DNA of 64,000 bases from Ahaetulla prasina (taxonomy: Eukaryota; Chordata; Lepidosauria; Squamata; Colubridae): contig NC_080539.1 in the NCBI RefSeq assembly GCF_028640845.1, positions 164,126,236-164,190,235 of the forward strand, in the 5' to 3' direction. Position numbers and translations under genes: made by a program. Below the pieces are notes generated by a model. That model did no database searches. It saw only the letters and a program-made list of their open reading frames with translations, and had not been told where the DNA came from. Below, piece after piece: positions 48,672 through 60,240 of this stretch (the first letter of the stretch is position 1; each line of letters opens with the position of its first letter).

Positions 48672-48989
48672 ATCCAATTGAATCAAGTATTTTCCAATGG
48701 GGGGGAAAAATCCTACTTACATCACCCCCTCCATATTTCAAGAATGGGATAAATTCCAGAGCAGATCTCAGAACAACGGTGAGTTGTAATGGGGAAGAAA
48801 GCAGTGGAAATACACAAGACATCCAGCTGAACATAGTCTATCGTTTGCAGGTTGGGCTCTTTCAAGATGTGGCCACCTTATTTTTTCCGACAAAATTTGC
48901 AATTTGGAAGTGGCTCTCCTTGATCACTACATGGTCAAGATAACGATGGGGAGGTCATCCGTCACTCCCTATTTCAGCCTTTTAAAACC

Positions 48990-49880
48990 CCGGGTCCCTA
49001 GAGCTTGTCGAGATAAAAACTTCCCGTTAGGAAACCGGCGTAACTAGCGGCGGGGGCAGATGGGAACTGTAGTCCAATCAGAAACCTAAAGACCGGCTAA
49101 GTCGAAAGAAAAAAGACCGGACAAGTCGGATTCGGGGTTTGAGAGAGCAATTTCTCATTGCATTTCCCACCCTTGAGCCTTTTTTATTCTCCCTACGGGC
49201 AGCAGCTCGGCTTCTTTTGCCGAGCCGCCTCCCCGGTTCTGACCGCCACTCCTTTGGATCCAACGCCGCGCCTCCGCTCTTGCCCCTGTGGTCCCATCCC
49301 CACGTCGATTTACCTCTCTAAACACGCGATCCGGCTGCCCGTCCGTGTAACGACATCACCCTCCTTTTCACGCCCACACGGTGCTCCGTTTACTGCCGGA
49401 ATCCCAGCCTCTCGGTCTGGGGAGGAGGAATTGCCGGGCAGGATCACACGGACTTACCCCGTCTTGCCACAAGGGACGCTGCTGGCGGAGGCTTTCCGAA
49501 AAAGGTTAAAAAGGGAGGCGGGATCTAAAGCCTATATAGTATAGTATAGGCACGCATCCCCTGCTTGCCTATGATGTAGCGTCACCGGAGCTCTATTTCT
49601 CTATTGGTCCGTGTGTGAGCTAACAAACGCCCCCTTGCGACAGAAACGCAACTCTGGAACTTCACGCTCCGGCGACCCTTCCCGTCATGCTGTTTGGTGG
49701 TGGAGCCCGTCCGCCCCGCCCTTGGAGGGGAAAAAATGGCGGGAACGCTGGGTTGATTTTGGGGTTGACGCGGCTGCTACAGTGCGAGCCTCGTTTTTTT
49801 TCGGAAGAGGGATTGGAGATGCCTATGCCGCCTTTCCACAGTTTTGCGACCCTGCGGCTGAGGCCAAAAAGTCAGAAAGT
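48990..49880. promoter_or_regulatory. CpG-rich block, probable WDCP-A promoter
   Basis: This stretch is far richer in CG dinucleotides and GC than its surroundings and contains no recognised repeat. It lies upstream of the WDCP-A start exon. On the - strand, in order, are a CCAAT box (49603-49607), a TATATA stretch (49534-49539) and a consensus splice donor GGG|GTAAGTC at 49457. This suggests a short noncoding first exon. No coding exon for a divergent + strand gene was found in it. Confidence 0.6.
49458..49510 (-). other. WDCP: Predicted noncoding first exon of WDCP-A
   Basis: The 3' boundary is a strong - strand donor (GTAAGTC) at 49457. The 5' boundary is only an estimate, about 25-30 bp downstream of the TATA-like stretch. 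Splicing to 47378 would give a short 5' UTR ahead of MELGKGK. RNA evidence is lacking. Confidence 0.4.
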
Positions 49881-50344
49881 TAATAAAAGCTTAAATGTCT
49901 TTAAGCACCGCAAATGGGTAGTGGCTCAAAAGGGGCAAATCGCTCCCTTTTATTGTTTTCTTTGGTTTATTGTAATCATTGAACTTGTTTGTTTTCTTTA
50001 ATACTATACGTTTTTTATTATAAAAAAGCAATAAATAATATTTTATTTTAAATATAATAAAATAATTTAATATATTTTATTTTATTGCTTTTAATAAAAA
50101 GCAATATGTTTATTATTATTTTTTCTTATTGTTTTCTTACTTTTCTGTGTAACGGCAAATTTTAAAAATAGGGAAAGCTAGAATGTTTTATTAGCAATGT
50201 ATACTTCATAATATCTAGAGGAGGTCGTTGTGTCAAGAGTTTGACATTTTTTACCATTATGCTTTGCAGTAAAATTATTGCAGAGACTCCCATGATTTAA
50301 GAAACACTTTATTTTTGTGATAAGTTACAGCAGAGGCAACTGTT

Positions 50345-50460
50345 GTGTTATTTTATTTATTTTATTTATTTATTTATTTTTGTCACAACAATATACACAA
50401 GCATCACACAAAATGATTATATAGTATATAAACATATATGAGGAAATATAGTCAGGTAAT
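50345..50460 (-). mobile_element. CR1-like LINE 3' tail
   Basis: It holds TTATTTATTTTTGTCACAAC and ATATATGAGGAAATA, parallel to the tail at 59398-59470. Confidence 0.7.
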
Positions 50461-50470
50461 GTGTTTTCGC

Positions 50471-51000
50471 GGGTGTTTGTATGTAGGTCTTTGGTTATTC
50501 GGGTTTTCTCCCGCGTAAAATTGGAAGTGTCTTGGCGACGTTTTGACGAAGTCTCATTCGTCATCTTCAGGCTTCAGCTTCGTGCTTCTGGGAGCAATGT
50601 GTGATTGCAGCTGTTTCTTCCTTTTTAACTGCTAGTGGGGGTTTGAACTGATTGGGTGGGAGCTTGGCTGTGATCTGATTGGATGGGGGTTTTTTTTTGC
50701 TCTGATTGGCTGGGGGTGTTTTTTTTTTTGTTTTTTTTTTACATTTATATCCCGCCCTTCTCCGAAGACTCAGGGCGGCTTACAGTGTATAAGGCTGTAA
50801 GCCGCCCTGAGTGTGTCCTGTTTGGGTGGGGGCTTGGTTGTGCTCAAATTAGTCTGAGTTGGAAGGGGATTTGAGCTGGTGAGCTGCATTGCTGTTGTTT
50901 GGCTTCGTGTTCGTGGTCGTGCTACATCTTCATAGTGGGTGTCAGTCCAATTTTACGCGGGAGAAAACCCGAATAACCAAAGACCTACATACATACATAC
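50471..51000. mobile_element. Penelope-like composite with inverted ends
   Basis: The stretch TGTATGTAGGTCTTTGGTTA at 50478 continues for about 48 bp and returns inverted at 50949-50997. The left copy holds a hammerhead-like core (50534-50570). A truncated SINE lies between. Inverted pseudo-LTRs are known for Penelope-like elements. Confidence 0.5.
50768..50812. repeat. 18-bp inverted repeat in SINE remnant
   Basis: ACTCAGGGCGGCTTACAG and its exact reverse complement are separated by 9 bp, at the broken end of a family A SINE. Confidence 0.9.
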
Positions 51001-51001
51001 A

Positions 51002-51071
<70 letters not shown>
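50985..51071. repeat. (ACAT)n then (AT)n microsatellite
   Basis: About eleven CATA tetramers are followed by about twenty AT dinucleotides. Confidence 0.97.
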
Positions 51072-51073
<2 letters not shown>

Positions 51074-51290
51074 GGATTATGAGAAGAGACCACAGAGTCA
51101 GGTAATGTGTTCCAAGCACTGATAACTCTGTTACAGAAGTCATATTTTCTGCAATCTAGATTGAAGCGGTTAACATTAAGTTTAAATCTATTGGTTGCTC
51201 TTGTATTATTGCAATTGAAGCTGAAGTAGTCTTTAACAGGAAGAACATTACAATAGATGATTCTAAATAGATGATTCTAAATAGATGATT
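51072..51290 (-). mobile_element. CR1-like LINE fragment
   Basis: GAGACCACAGAGTCAGGTAA, CATATTTTCTGCAATCTAGA and TTGAAGCTGAAGTAGTCTTT match the 59398-60240 copy. The 15-mer GTCAGGTAATGTGTT occurs at both edges of the preceding composite (50450 and 51098). Confidence 0.75.
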
Positions 51291-51396
51291 AAATAATTAT
51301 TTAATTATTTAATTTTTTTATTTAATTCATTATTTAATTATTTGAAAATATTTGCAGATCCCTCGCATCCTGGACATAAACTGTTTCAACTCCTAC

Positions 51397-51765
51397 CCTC
51401 AAAACGACGCTATAGAGCACTGCACACCAGAACAACTAGACACAAGAACAGTTTTTTCCCGAAGGCCATCACTCTGCTAAACAAATAATTCCCTCAACAC
51501 TGTCAGACTATTTACTGAATCTGCACTACTATTAATTGTTTCATAGTTCCCATCACCAATCTCTTTCCACTTATGACTGTATGACTATAACTTGTTGCTG
51601 GCAATCCTTATGATTTATATTGATATATTGATCATCAATTGTGTTGTAAATGTTGTACCTTGATGAACGTATCTTTTCTTTATGTACACTGAGAGCATAT
51701 GCACCAAGACAAATTCCTTGTGTGTCCAATCACACTTGGCCAATAAAATTCTATTCTATTCTATT
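51397..51765 (+). mobile_element. L3/CR1-like LINE 3' tail
   Basis: It is collinear with 34758-35118 and ends CACTTGGCCAATAAAATTCT plus two or three ATTCT units. Confidence 0.85.
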
Positions 51766-52594
51766 TAAATAATGATTAAAAAATAGATTCTAAATAGATG
51801 ATTATAAATGCTTATTTAGTTAACTAAGCTCAGTTATGATTTGAAGCCAACTTTATTTCCCCTCCCTCAAAACCAATTTAATGCTATTTATCCCTCAGCT
51901 TGCTACAGTGGTGTTTAAAGTTTGTAAACTCTTGAATGTTCAAAATTTTATAATTATTAATATTTCATAATAAGTATGAAATAAAATGATGTGTTCTTCA
52001 CACAAGTCCAAAATTACTGAGAATCTAATTAAATGAATCAGAAACATTATTACATGCATTGATTTACTGTATTGAGAAAATGATCCAAAGCTATATATTT
52101 GTCTGTGGCAAAAAATATATATCAGTCTTTGCTTTCAAAGTAACTGGTGTGCCCCACCCCTTTGGGAAACAACAATTGCAATTAAACATTTCCAATAATA
52201 TTTTATCAGTCCTGCACATGTACTTGGAGAAATTTTTGCTCATTCCTCCTTATAGAAAGCCTGAACTGGGGATTTAGGTGGGCTTCTTTACATGAACTGT
52301 CTACTTCAGGTCCTTCCACATTTTCTTTAGGAAGGTCAGAACTTTTGCCAATCCAAAATACTAATATTTCCTTTAATCATTTTTTAATTAGATGATCTAT
52401 GTGCTTGGGGTCATTGTCCTGCCGCATAACCTACCTTTTCTTGGGCTTCAGTTCATAGGCAGATACCCTGACATTTTCCTTTAAAATGTATTGGTAAAAT
52501 TCATAATTCCATTGATGATAAGCTGTCCTGGTCCATAGGGGGCAAAGCAAGTTCAAACCATGATACTGCCTCCACTCTGGTTCTTGCATTGGAG
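51766..52594. other. Intergenic sequence, nothing recognised
   Basis: AT-rich DNA between the two WDCP genes without a conserved frame or assigned repeat. Confidence 0.4.
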
Positions 52595-52605
52595 TGCAGT
52601 ATTTA

Positions 52606-52967
52606 AGGTAAAGGTAAAGGTTCCCCTCGCACATACGTGCTAGTCGTTGCCGACCCTAGGGGGCAGTGCTCATCTTCGTTTCAAAGCTGAAGAGCCAGCG
52701 CTGTCCAAAGATGTCTCCGTGGTCATGTGGCCGGCATGACAACGCCAAAGGCACACGGAACGCTGTTACCTTCCCACCAAAGGTGGTCCCTATTTTTTCT
52801 ACTTGCATTTTTACGTGCTTTTGAAACTGCTAGTTGGCAGAAGCTGGAACAAGGAACGGAAGCTCACCCCGTTACACGGCAGCACTAGGGATTCGAACCG
52901 TTGAGCTGCTGACCTTTCGATAGACAAGCTCAACATCCTAGCCCCTGAGCCACCGCTTCCCTATAAA
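52606..52967 (-). mobile_element. Sauria-type SINE, full length
   Basis: On the - strand the tRNA-like head begins near GGTGGCTCAGGGGCTAGGA and the B box is GGTTCGAATCC, a perfect consensus. The 3' end GGTAAAGGTAAAGG is the Bov-B-like tail. An exact 11-bp duplication TGCAGTATTTA flanks it (52595-52605 and 52968-52978). Confidence 0.95.
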
Positions 52968-53129
52968 TGCAGTATTTACCTTTCACCAAATAGAATGCTT
53001 TTCATTCAAGCCACAGAGTTCTATTTTAGTCTCATCCATTTACAGAACATTCATCCAGTAGCATTCTGGCTTATCCATGTGATTTTTTTTTTGCAATCTG
53101 TAGATGGAGTAGCAATGTTCCTTTTAGAG

Positions 53130-53446
53130 CAGGGATGTCAAACTCAAGGCCTGCAGGACCGCCCTGGATCTGGCCTGTGGGGCTGCCCTGGAAACAGCAA
53201 AGGACTGACCCATGGTGCTTCTGCCAGTGAAAATTGAGCTTTGGTAAGGTATTCCTTCCGAGCTCCATTTTTGCTGGCAGAGGGCTGCAGGAGGCCATTG
53301 CAGCTGAAAATGGACCTCGGCGGAGCTGCGTGGCAAGATGTCGAGCTGGCCATGTCCACCCGCCATGCCCACTCAGCCCCCCACCCCGCCCGAGGTCAAA
53401 CACAACGCTGATGCAGCCCTCAATGAAATCGAGCTTGACACCCCTG
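53130..53446. mobile_element. hAT MITE (CAGGGGTGTCAAAC family)
   Basis: Ends are CAGGGATGTCAAACTC and GAGCTTGACACCCCTG. The duplication TTTTAGAG is exact at 53122-53129 and 53447-53454. Confidence 0.93.
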
Positions 53447-53454
53447 TTTTAGAG

Positions 53455-54519
53455 AGTAATGGTTTTCTCCTAATACCTACCATGCATACTATAGCAGTGT
53501 TCTCATGAAGGTGGCCTCATGAACACTGATATTTGCCAATGTAAGAAATGTCTTTGCTTCTTTAGATGGACTGATACTCCTAGAGGTTTGCATAAATTTG
53601 CCATACACAAATAATTTGGGATAATCTTCGTCGATAAACAAATGAACAGGTATAACAAATTTTGGACTCATTTATTTAAGTGGATTCTCCTTATCTAGTT
53701 TTACATCATGGGAACAGATCATATTTTAGATTATATTTATGCAGAAATATTGAAAATTCAAAAGCCTTCACAAGCTTTTAAGCCACTGTTTATACAAATA
53801 GCATTTGGACAAATGGTTTCCCTAACAGCACAGTTTAGATATATGGAAAATGATCTGGAAAAGATGGAGTAACAGAGTTAACTATTTGTGCAGGTATTAA
53901 TAGGTACCAGTGCGCCCATGTATGGGTATTGTAAACATTTGAGATATTTATATACAGTATATATTATAGCAGGATCTGTACATGCTCTTGCCATTCCCTC
54001 CAATACAAGGTTGTTCCCAGCAGAGATAGGAACAGGACTCTGAACCATGTTAGAACTATAATAAGGAAAATCTAGTTAAAAAGCTTCAAGTCCAATTAAG
54101 AATAGTCTCTTAGCATCTGCAATTTAATTTTTTTTAAAACAAATTCTCTAATATGAATGATATCATCCCTTCCCAGTTTATGTTACCTATTCTGTAAAAT
54201 CCTTTAATGTCCCTCCCAAAGATTTTCAAAGGGACTAAAAGGGAATGAAAAATGCCTCCATTCTTTGATCTGTGGGAGTACTTTAGGAGTAGTATTCCAC
54301 TCTCAGTCATTTAAAGTCCAATTATTTGTTGCTTTCATTGTAGTATTCGCCATGCTAAGTGGAAGAAGACTAAAACAGTTGTATTATGTTGTTATTTAAA
54401 AAAAATACTAATATATGATTTGTTCATCTGCAGAGTTCCTTAACGGTAGTACTAACTTTAAATAAACACATCTGATAGATTTTTTGCACAGAATATCTGA
54501 TTGGCTTCAGAGGTTATTC
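53455..54519. other. Flank downstream of WDCP-B, nothing recognised
   Basis: No conserved frame or assigned repeat; the 3' UTR of WDCP-B probably ends near its right edge. Confidence 0.4.
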
Positions 54520-54748
54520 TTTATTTTATTCTTTATTTTAAATCCAGTATTCTCTTCTTAGTGTTGAGAACCATCCTGTTTTCCTAATGTCGGGTAAACC
54601 ACTGAAGGGAAAACACACTGCTAGGCAACTCTTGTAAATTACAGTTAAAATATACTTGAAAATCCTGGTAAACATATTCTAACATTTCAGTTCTTTTAAG
54701 TTCCAAAATGTTTTTTTAGTTCCCTGACTATCTCACCATGCTTGGTGG

Positions 54749-54894
54749 TTATGATGAAAAATTTGCTTTGAACGCGTAACTTTCTTGGGGATCAAAATTA
54801 TCCTTGCCATCCCTTATGATGATCTCTTGCTTTGCTTTAAAAGCTACTGGAATAAAACCTTCACCATCCGCAGTAAGAACTATCCAGGAAGGAC
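54749..54894 (-). CDS. WDCP: WDCP-B last coding exon, short C-terminus
   Basis: The acceptor is CTTCCCTAG on the - strand. It encodes [20 protein letters not shown] then [14 protein letters not shown] and ends KANFSS and stop, about 46 residues shorter than the copy A exon. Two AATAAA signals on the - strand (54520-54525 and 54532-54537) lie about 215 nt past the stop and fit a short 3' UTR. Confidence 0.92.
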
Positions 54895-56549
54895 CTAGGG
54901 AAGAGGAAAAAAATGTGAGAAGATGTATGCATGAGTTAGATATACTGTACAAGCACTTGTCTAAATGTTAAGTATATAATCCTTTGTGCTTCTTTTAATA
55001 GGTTTTTTCCAATATTGTTACAAAAATTACATGTCTTGGTTTCAGTTTTAAGCCAAAAATATGGATAGATAACACAGCTAATTATTTTTTCACCTTTGAT
55101 ACTTACAAAAAGATAATCTGGCTCTGATATGATATTTGCATATTATACATACATAATATTGATATGATTCATTTTTCTATGAAGAAAAATGAAGTTACCT
55201 CTTATTGCAGAGATAAAATAGCAAGCTAAGTAAAACTTTTGAATATATTTTAATTACTGTAATATACAACTTTTTTTAAGAATAATGGAAAGCTTTAATA
55301 TTTGGGGGTTATATCTGAAAAGAATATTAAATATTTATAGTGTATCCCCTATGTTTTAGTTTTCAGGGAAAAGTAAATTGTTGGAGGGCATAGTAAACTC
55401 ATAACCTGAATTTCTTGATTACTGAAAATAATTATTTTAATTATTTTTAAAGTTCCTTTAAAAACCATATTCTAAATTCTTATCTTGCTAATGTGGTATG
55501 TTGTACATAAGGGAGCTATTCTTGCTCATGTGTGCATTTTTGATAAATTGGGAAGTTTACGCAAACCTAGTAAAAACTATTTCTTATGATTTTAAAACAT
55601 TTAAGGAGAAGCAACAAGAAGAAAGCTTATTGCACAATTGTTATCAACTTTGTTAAAGATTAAAACTGCATTTATGTATTGTAGTGAGTCATTATTTTGA
55701 CCATTGTTTGGCTGAGTTTAGGCTACATGCTAACCCAAAACAAAGCAAGTCACATATGGCTTAGCATCTGCTTCAGCCAGTTATTTAATAACGATGGTTT
55801 TCTCTTTACTACTAACATTGGACTAGATTTGACTAAACATTAGTAGCTTGATAAAATTGCTGTGATATAAAAGGGCAGCTTTATCGGGCATCATTAATCA
55901 ATGCATAGATGTCTGAGATCAGAGAGAGAGACTGATTTTGCAAATTGCAATCATCCATCATTTATTTAATTATTTACTAAAATCACAATTAATGTTATTC
56001 AATTCTATACACAAACCACTAGGTTCAGTGTTTAAAGTCATTGAATTCACTAAATTACCATGTGGTTTGACCAGGGATAAAGTTGTTTAAGTAGATTAGA
56101 GAAAGTGTTACCTTGCTATCAATTTATAGGCAACCCTTGTTATTCATCAGTACTATATTTGTGAATTTGTTTACTGACAAAAATGTTTTTGTACCCCCCA
56201 AATGTGTACTCAGAGCACTGTCATGCTTTCTTGCTGACATGTGGGGCTGCAAAACAGTAAGAATTGCCCAACATGCAGACTCCCAACTAAGGTTTCAGCA
56301 TTTGTTAATTTGCTAATATATACAGCATTTTCACAGAACTACAAATATATAAGAATTGCCTGTATTTCCAATCCATTTTCTACATTAATATATTCATAAA
56401 TAGAGTATTCACAGTAATGCCTAAGCTCAGGAATGAAGGTCAGTTGAAGATTGTACTGCTGGGTTATGGGGGGAAAAACCCATGTAACTCAGGTTCCCAA
56501 AGGTTAGTTTTTACTAAAACAATTAAATTAAATAATAAAGAGGACTTGC

Positions 56550-56670
56550 CATGTTTCATTTCAACAATATGCAGATCAAAAAGTTCCTGGACTAAATTCA
56601 GATGGATTTTGCCATTGTATAGTAGAACATTGCGAGTTTCTTCAGCTATTGCTCCATTTGAAGAACGCTT
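56550..56670 (-). CDS. WDCP: WDCP-B exon with GC splice donor
   Basis: It encodes KRSSNGAIAEETRNVLLYNG then KIHLNLVQELFDLHIVEMKH, one residue longer than copy A at the start. The donor reads CATG|GCAAGT, a GC rather than GT donor with otherwise perfect positions +3 to +6. The acceptor GCCTGAAG has a weak pyrimidine tract. Phase (40 codons plus one base) matches copy A. Confidence 0.88.
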
Positions 56671-58095
56671 CTTCAGGCACATATACATAAAAAATAAATA
56701 AATCTATTATTAAAATATTGGTGGTATTTGAAATCAGTCATTTAATTTGTTCAGCTTATTCTCAGAAACACAAAAGAGGTAGTCTGCTTTGTGTAGGAAG
56801 CAACGAAACATGTCTCTTCTTAAGATAACCTGATGAAATCAATATGAACCAATATGGAGATGTAAGACTGAAGCAGCTCAGAAATGATATTTGAAAATAT
56901 TGGATACTGTGTAATGCCTAGCAGCTGAATCAATTTGACTTACAAGGAAAAGCAGCTGGTAATTCCCCTACATTTGGGAGGAATTTCCTCCTATTGGAGA
57001 TCATTAATTCTTATTTTTACTGCCCTGCGGAAGCAGTTGAAAACCTCTTCCAGAGGTTATTTGAGATGTGATGCTACAATTTTGTCATGCCATCCATGTA
57101 TTCTTGTTTTACTCCTGTAAAGTATTGAGAAGGCCAGGAATAAAAATAATAAATAATAATGTTCGAATCAACCTCAATTGGATTCAGGCATAGCACCAAC
57201 TCCACAATCATGGTTTACAAACCACAATGGCTGGGATCAGAAAACCCACATTATGTGAAAATGGGCCAAACTACATTATAGTACTGCATAATATTTGAGC
57301 CCAATCAAAACATAACTGGCTGAGTTTAGTCATAAATACTGTAGCATTATAACAGATTATAACAGCATTATAGTGGGAAAGTACACAATCACTTCCTTCA
57401 GCCCCTATCATTTATAATGAAATGTAAATCTGGGTATGAAATAAAACTGAAATGAGGGGAGGTAGAATGCAGGAAAACATGCACAAAAAGAGGTAAATGA
57501 AGAAACAGGATAAGAAATGGGTTTTAGGGAAAACAAACCACTTGAGATACATACATAGCAAGCCAAATATAATGTATCCAATAAAGGATAAAATTTACTT
57601 GCTCATTCCTGTTAGATTAATGAAATAGCAATAGTTAATTTCATTTGTGTGATTATAGAAGAGCATGTTTTATACAATATGTTAAATCAGAACCAGTGAA
57701 ACCAATTTGTGGCTTAGCACAATGTGTGAACCAATTCTTTTTTCAATGTTTACCATATTAGATTACCATGTCAGATTTTTTTTCTGAATAATGAGAGTGA
57801 AGTCTTCATTTGGGATAACTTGTGAGTGTACAGGGTATGTTGTAACATTACTAATAGATATTCATATCCTTAAGATTAGTCATCACACTATTACATTGTT
57901 TTCAATGGTTTGTTTTTACTGCAATAATTATAACATATTATCCTATTTCTTCTTATTCCATCATTCTGGCTGCAGTCCTAGATTATAAGGTAGTAAAAAC
58001 ATTTTGTGCTCACTAGGATTTCATTTTCTTTAATACCACACATTTAAACATATTCACTCTATGTCATTTGAAATTTGCAACATTTCTCAACTCAA
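56671..58095. other. WDCP-B intron, left part, nothing recognised
   Basis: AT-rich sequence without an assigned repeat or conserved frame. Confidence 0.4.
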
Positions 58096-58291
58096 TTTCT
58101 GCAAGGAAAATAGCAATGGGGATGGTTGGGGATATGCACATGTGTATTTGACTCTAATGAGTACTAGAACCTTGAATTTAATTTTTTATAGAATCAAGGT
58201 TAATGTTGCATTCTTACATTTTGCAATAAGCAATGCATCAGATTGGAGATGGTGGTACTTTGTCTCCAGTACCATCTTGTGCTTTAAGAAA
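58096..58291. repeat. Unidentified repeat, copy 1 (WDCP-B intron)
   Basis: It shares GCAAGGAAAA-AGCAATGGGG, GATATG, TCAAGGTTAATGTTGCATTC and TTACATTTTG with 61730-61928. No terminal repeats or tRNA head were seen. Confidence 0.75.
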
Positions 58292-59254
58292 TATTAAACA
58301 CCAATATTTTTCTGCCTTGATTGAGTGTGGTGTGCTCTTCAGTTAGGATACCTAATAAATTAGGTATTCCCTGTTGGAAAGTGGTGGGCCATAGATTTTT
58401 TTGCTAGGCATGTTCTGAAGAAAACACCTCATGATTATTTGCTCGACAGCATCATGAGAGAGGAACTTGTGAAGTCATCTGGCATTCCTTTGAATTCGTG
58501 AATTCCTAAAAAGTGGACAGAATTTTCTGTGGAAATGACTTCATCATTTGGGGGCTCAATCCTTACTGCTCCCAGATTGTCTAAACTGCCAAAAGGAGAT
58601 GAAGCACAGTATTCAGGAAACAGTGAATACTTCCTTGAGGGAGAAAGTAAAAACAACACTATTGAAAGAGGCGATGTATTCCTCCTTGAACCACAACAGT
58701 TATCATTCATCTCCAGTTTTTCCTTTTTCTTTATTTTACTGTCCTGTCACTAGCTCCTTAACTAAAATGTATATTTTCCTGAACCTCAAATCGCACATAA
58801 ACCTGGGGGGGGGGCAGCTTCTTTAAGATACAGTGAGTGAAAAGGAATGATGAGATGTGGAAAGAAATAATGGTAAGGTAAAAACAGTCTGATTTTCAGC
58901 TCCTCAGAGCTAGCTGATGCTTAGCAATCACATCTGATTCTAATGGAAGATTCACTGGATGCCTGGCCCCTGCAGGGAATTATTGGATCTCTTTGACCAT
59001 GTGTACCCAGGGTTAGATAAGCACTAGAGGATTTTAGGATATAAGATAAGTGGTTACAATCATTAACATAAATAAGTCAATTAATGCTAGACACGGAAAG
59101 ACAGATTAAAAGGCCTGGCATGACATCCAGACTATCACAAGACAGTTGTAGCAGAACTCGGAGGATGCCCACACCAGATCTAAAGCATCCTTCCTTGCTC
59201 CAGAGCTAAATACTGAACTTTTAAGAGAAGAAATCTGTTTCCATTGGGGAACTA

Positions 59255-59345
59255 CAACTCCCAACATGTTTCAATATATTCATGCTGGCTAAATATTTGG
59301 GAGTTGTAGTTCAGCAACATCTGGAAAAAAATTGGGAGTTGTACA
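59255..59345. repeat. Imperfect foldback repeat
   Basis: AACTACAACTCCCAACATG and GGGAGTTGTAGTTCAGCAAC face each other across about 45 bp; probably a MITE remnant. Confidence 0.6.
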
Positions 59346-59397
59346 TTATTTCCCTACCTCTGGACTTTTTTCTTCTTGTATTCTGTTTGTTTGCTTT

Positions 59398-60240
59398 TAT
59401 TTATTTTATTTATTTATTTTGTCACACAGTATATATAAGCATAAGCATGAAATAACTATACAATATATAAGCATATATATGAGCAAAAGTATGCAATAAC
59501 TATATTAATTGGATATAACGAAAGGAAACAATAGGACAGGAATGGTAGGCACGCTTGTGTATGCCCCTTACAGACCTCTTAGGAATGGAGTGAGGTCAAT
59601 AGTAGAGTTTTTGGTTGAAGCTTTGGGGATTTTGGGAAGAGACCACAGAGTCAGGTAGTGTATTCCAAGCATTAACAACTCTGTTATTGAAGTCATATTT
59701 TCTGCAATCAAGATTGGAGCAGTTAACATTAAGCTTAAATCTATTGTATGCTTGTGTATTGTTGCAATTGAAGCTGAAGTAGTCTTTGACAGGAAGGACA
59801 TTGTAATAGATGATTCTATGAGTTAAACTCAGGTCATGTCGAAGGCGGCGTAATTCTAAATTTTCTAAACCCAGGATTTCAAGTCTGCTGGCATAAGGTA
59901 TTTTGTTGTATTCAGAGGAGTGGAGAACTCTTCTTGTAAAATATTTCTGGACACGTTCAATTGTACTGATGTCAGAAATGTGGTATGGGTTCCAGACAGT
60001 CGAGCTGTATTCAAGAATTGGTCTAGCAAATGTTTTATAAGCTCTGCTTAGTAGTGTAGTGTTTTTGGAGAAGAAGCTACGCAAGATTAGGTTTACAACT
60101 CTTAAAGCCTTTTTTGCGATATAGTTGCAGTGGGCTTTGGCACTTAGATCATTTGATATGAAAACTCCAAGGTCTTTAACAGGGTGAGGGTCATCTGTAA
60201 GGTAATGTCCATCAAGCTTGTAAGTGTTTTAGGTTCTTTT
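59398..60240 (-). mobile_element. CR1-like LINE with RT C-terminal frame
   Basis: The frame 60084-59596 encodes FARPILEYSSTVWNPYHISD then IERVQKYFTRRV and VNAWNTLPDSVVSS, the C-terminal part of a CR1-clade reverse transcriptase. The 3' end is a TTTATTTATTT tail at 59398. The 5' part is missing, so it is a truncated insertion in the WDCP-B intron. Confidence 0.88.

Larger units (their letters stand above)
41144..49458 (-). other. WDCP: WDCP copy A gene body (complete)
   Basis: WDCP (C2orf44) is a WD-repeat and coiled-coil protein that self-associates and is reported to bind the kinase HCK. Three coding exons were placed, 631 codons plus 118 nt plus 284 nt, giving 764 residues against about 721 in human. 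The start [20 protein letters not shown] matches the human N-terminus nearly exactly. Conserved blocks include [66 protein letters not shown] and [12 protein letters not shown] predicted coiled coil sits near [18 protein letters not shown]. It is convergent with MFSD2B, as in human. A second, diverged copy lies about 13 kb to the right on the same strand. Confidence 0.95.

Noticed and set aside
49139..49883. Short frames in the CpG block as an FKBP1B exon
   Set aside because: No FKBP-like sequence was seen; the frames follow from high GC.
59596..60084. Host gene of 162 codons on the - strand
   Set aside because: It is the RT C-terminus of a CR1-like LINE.
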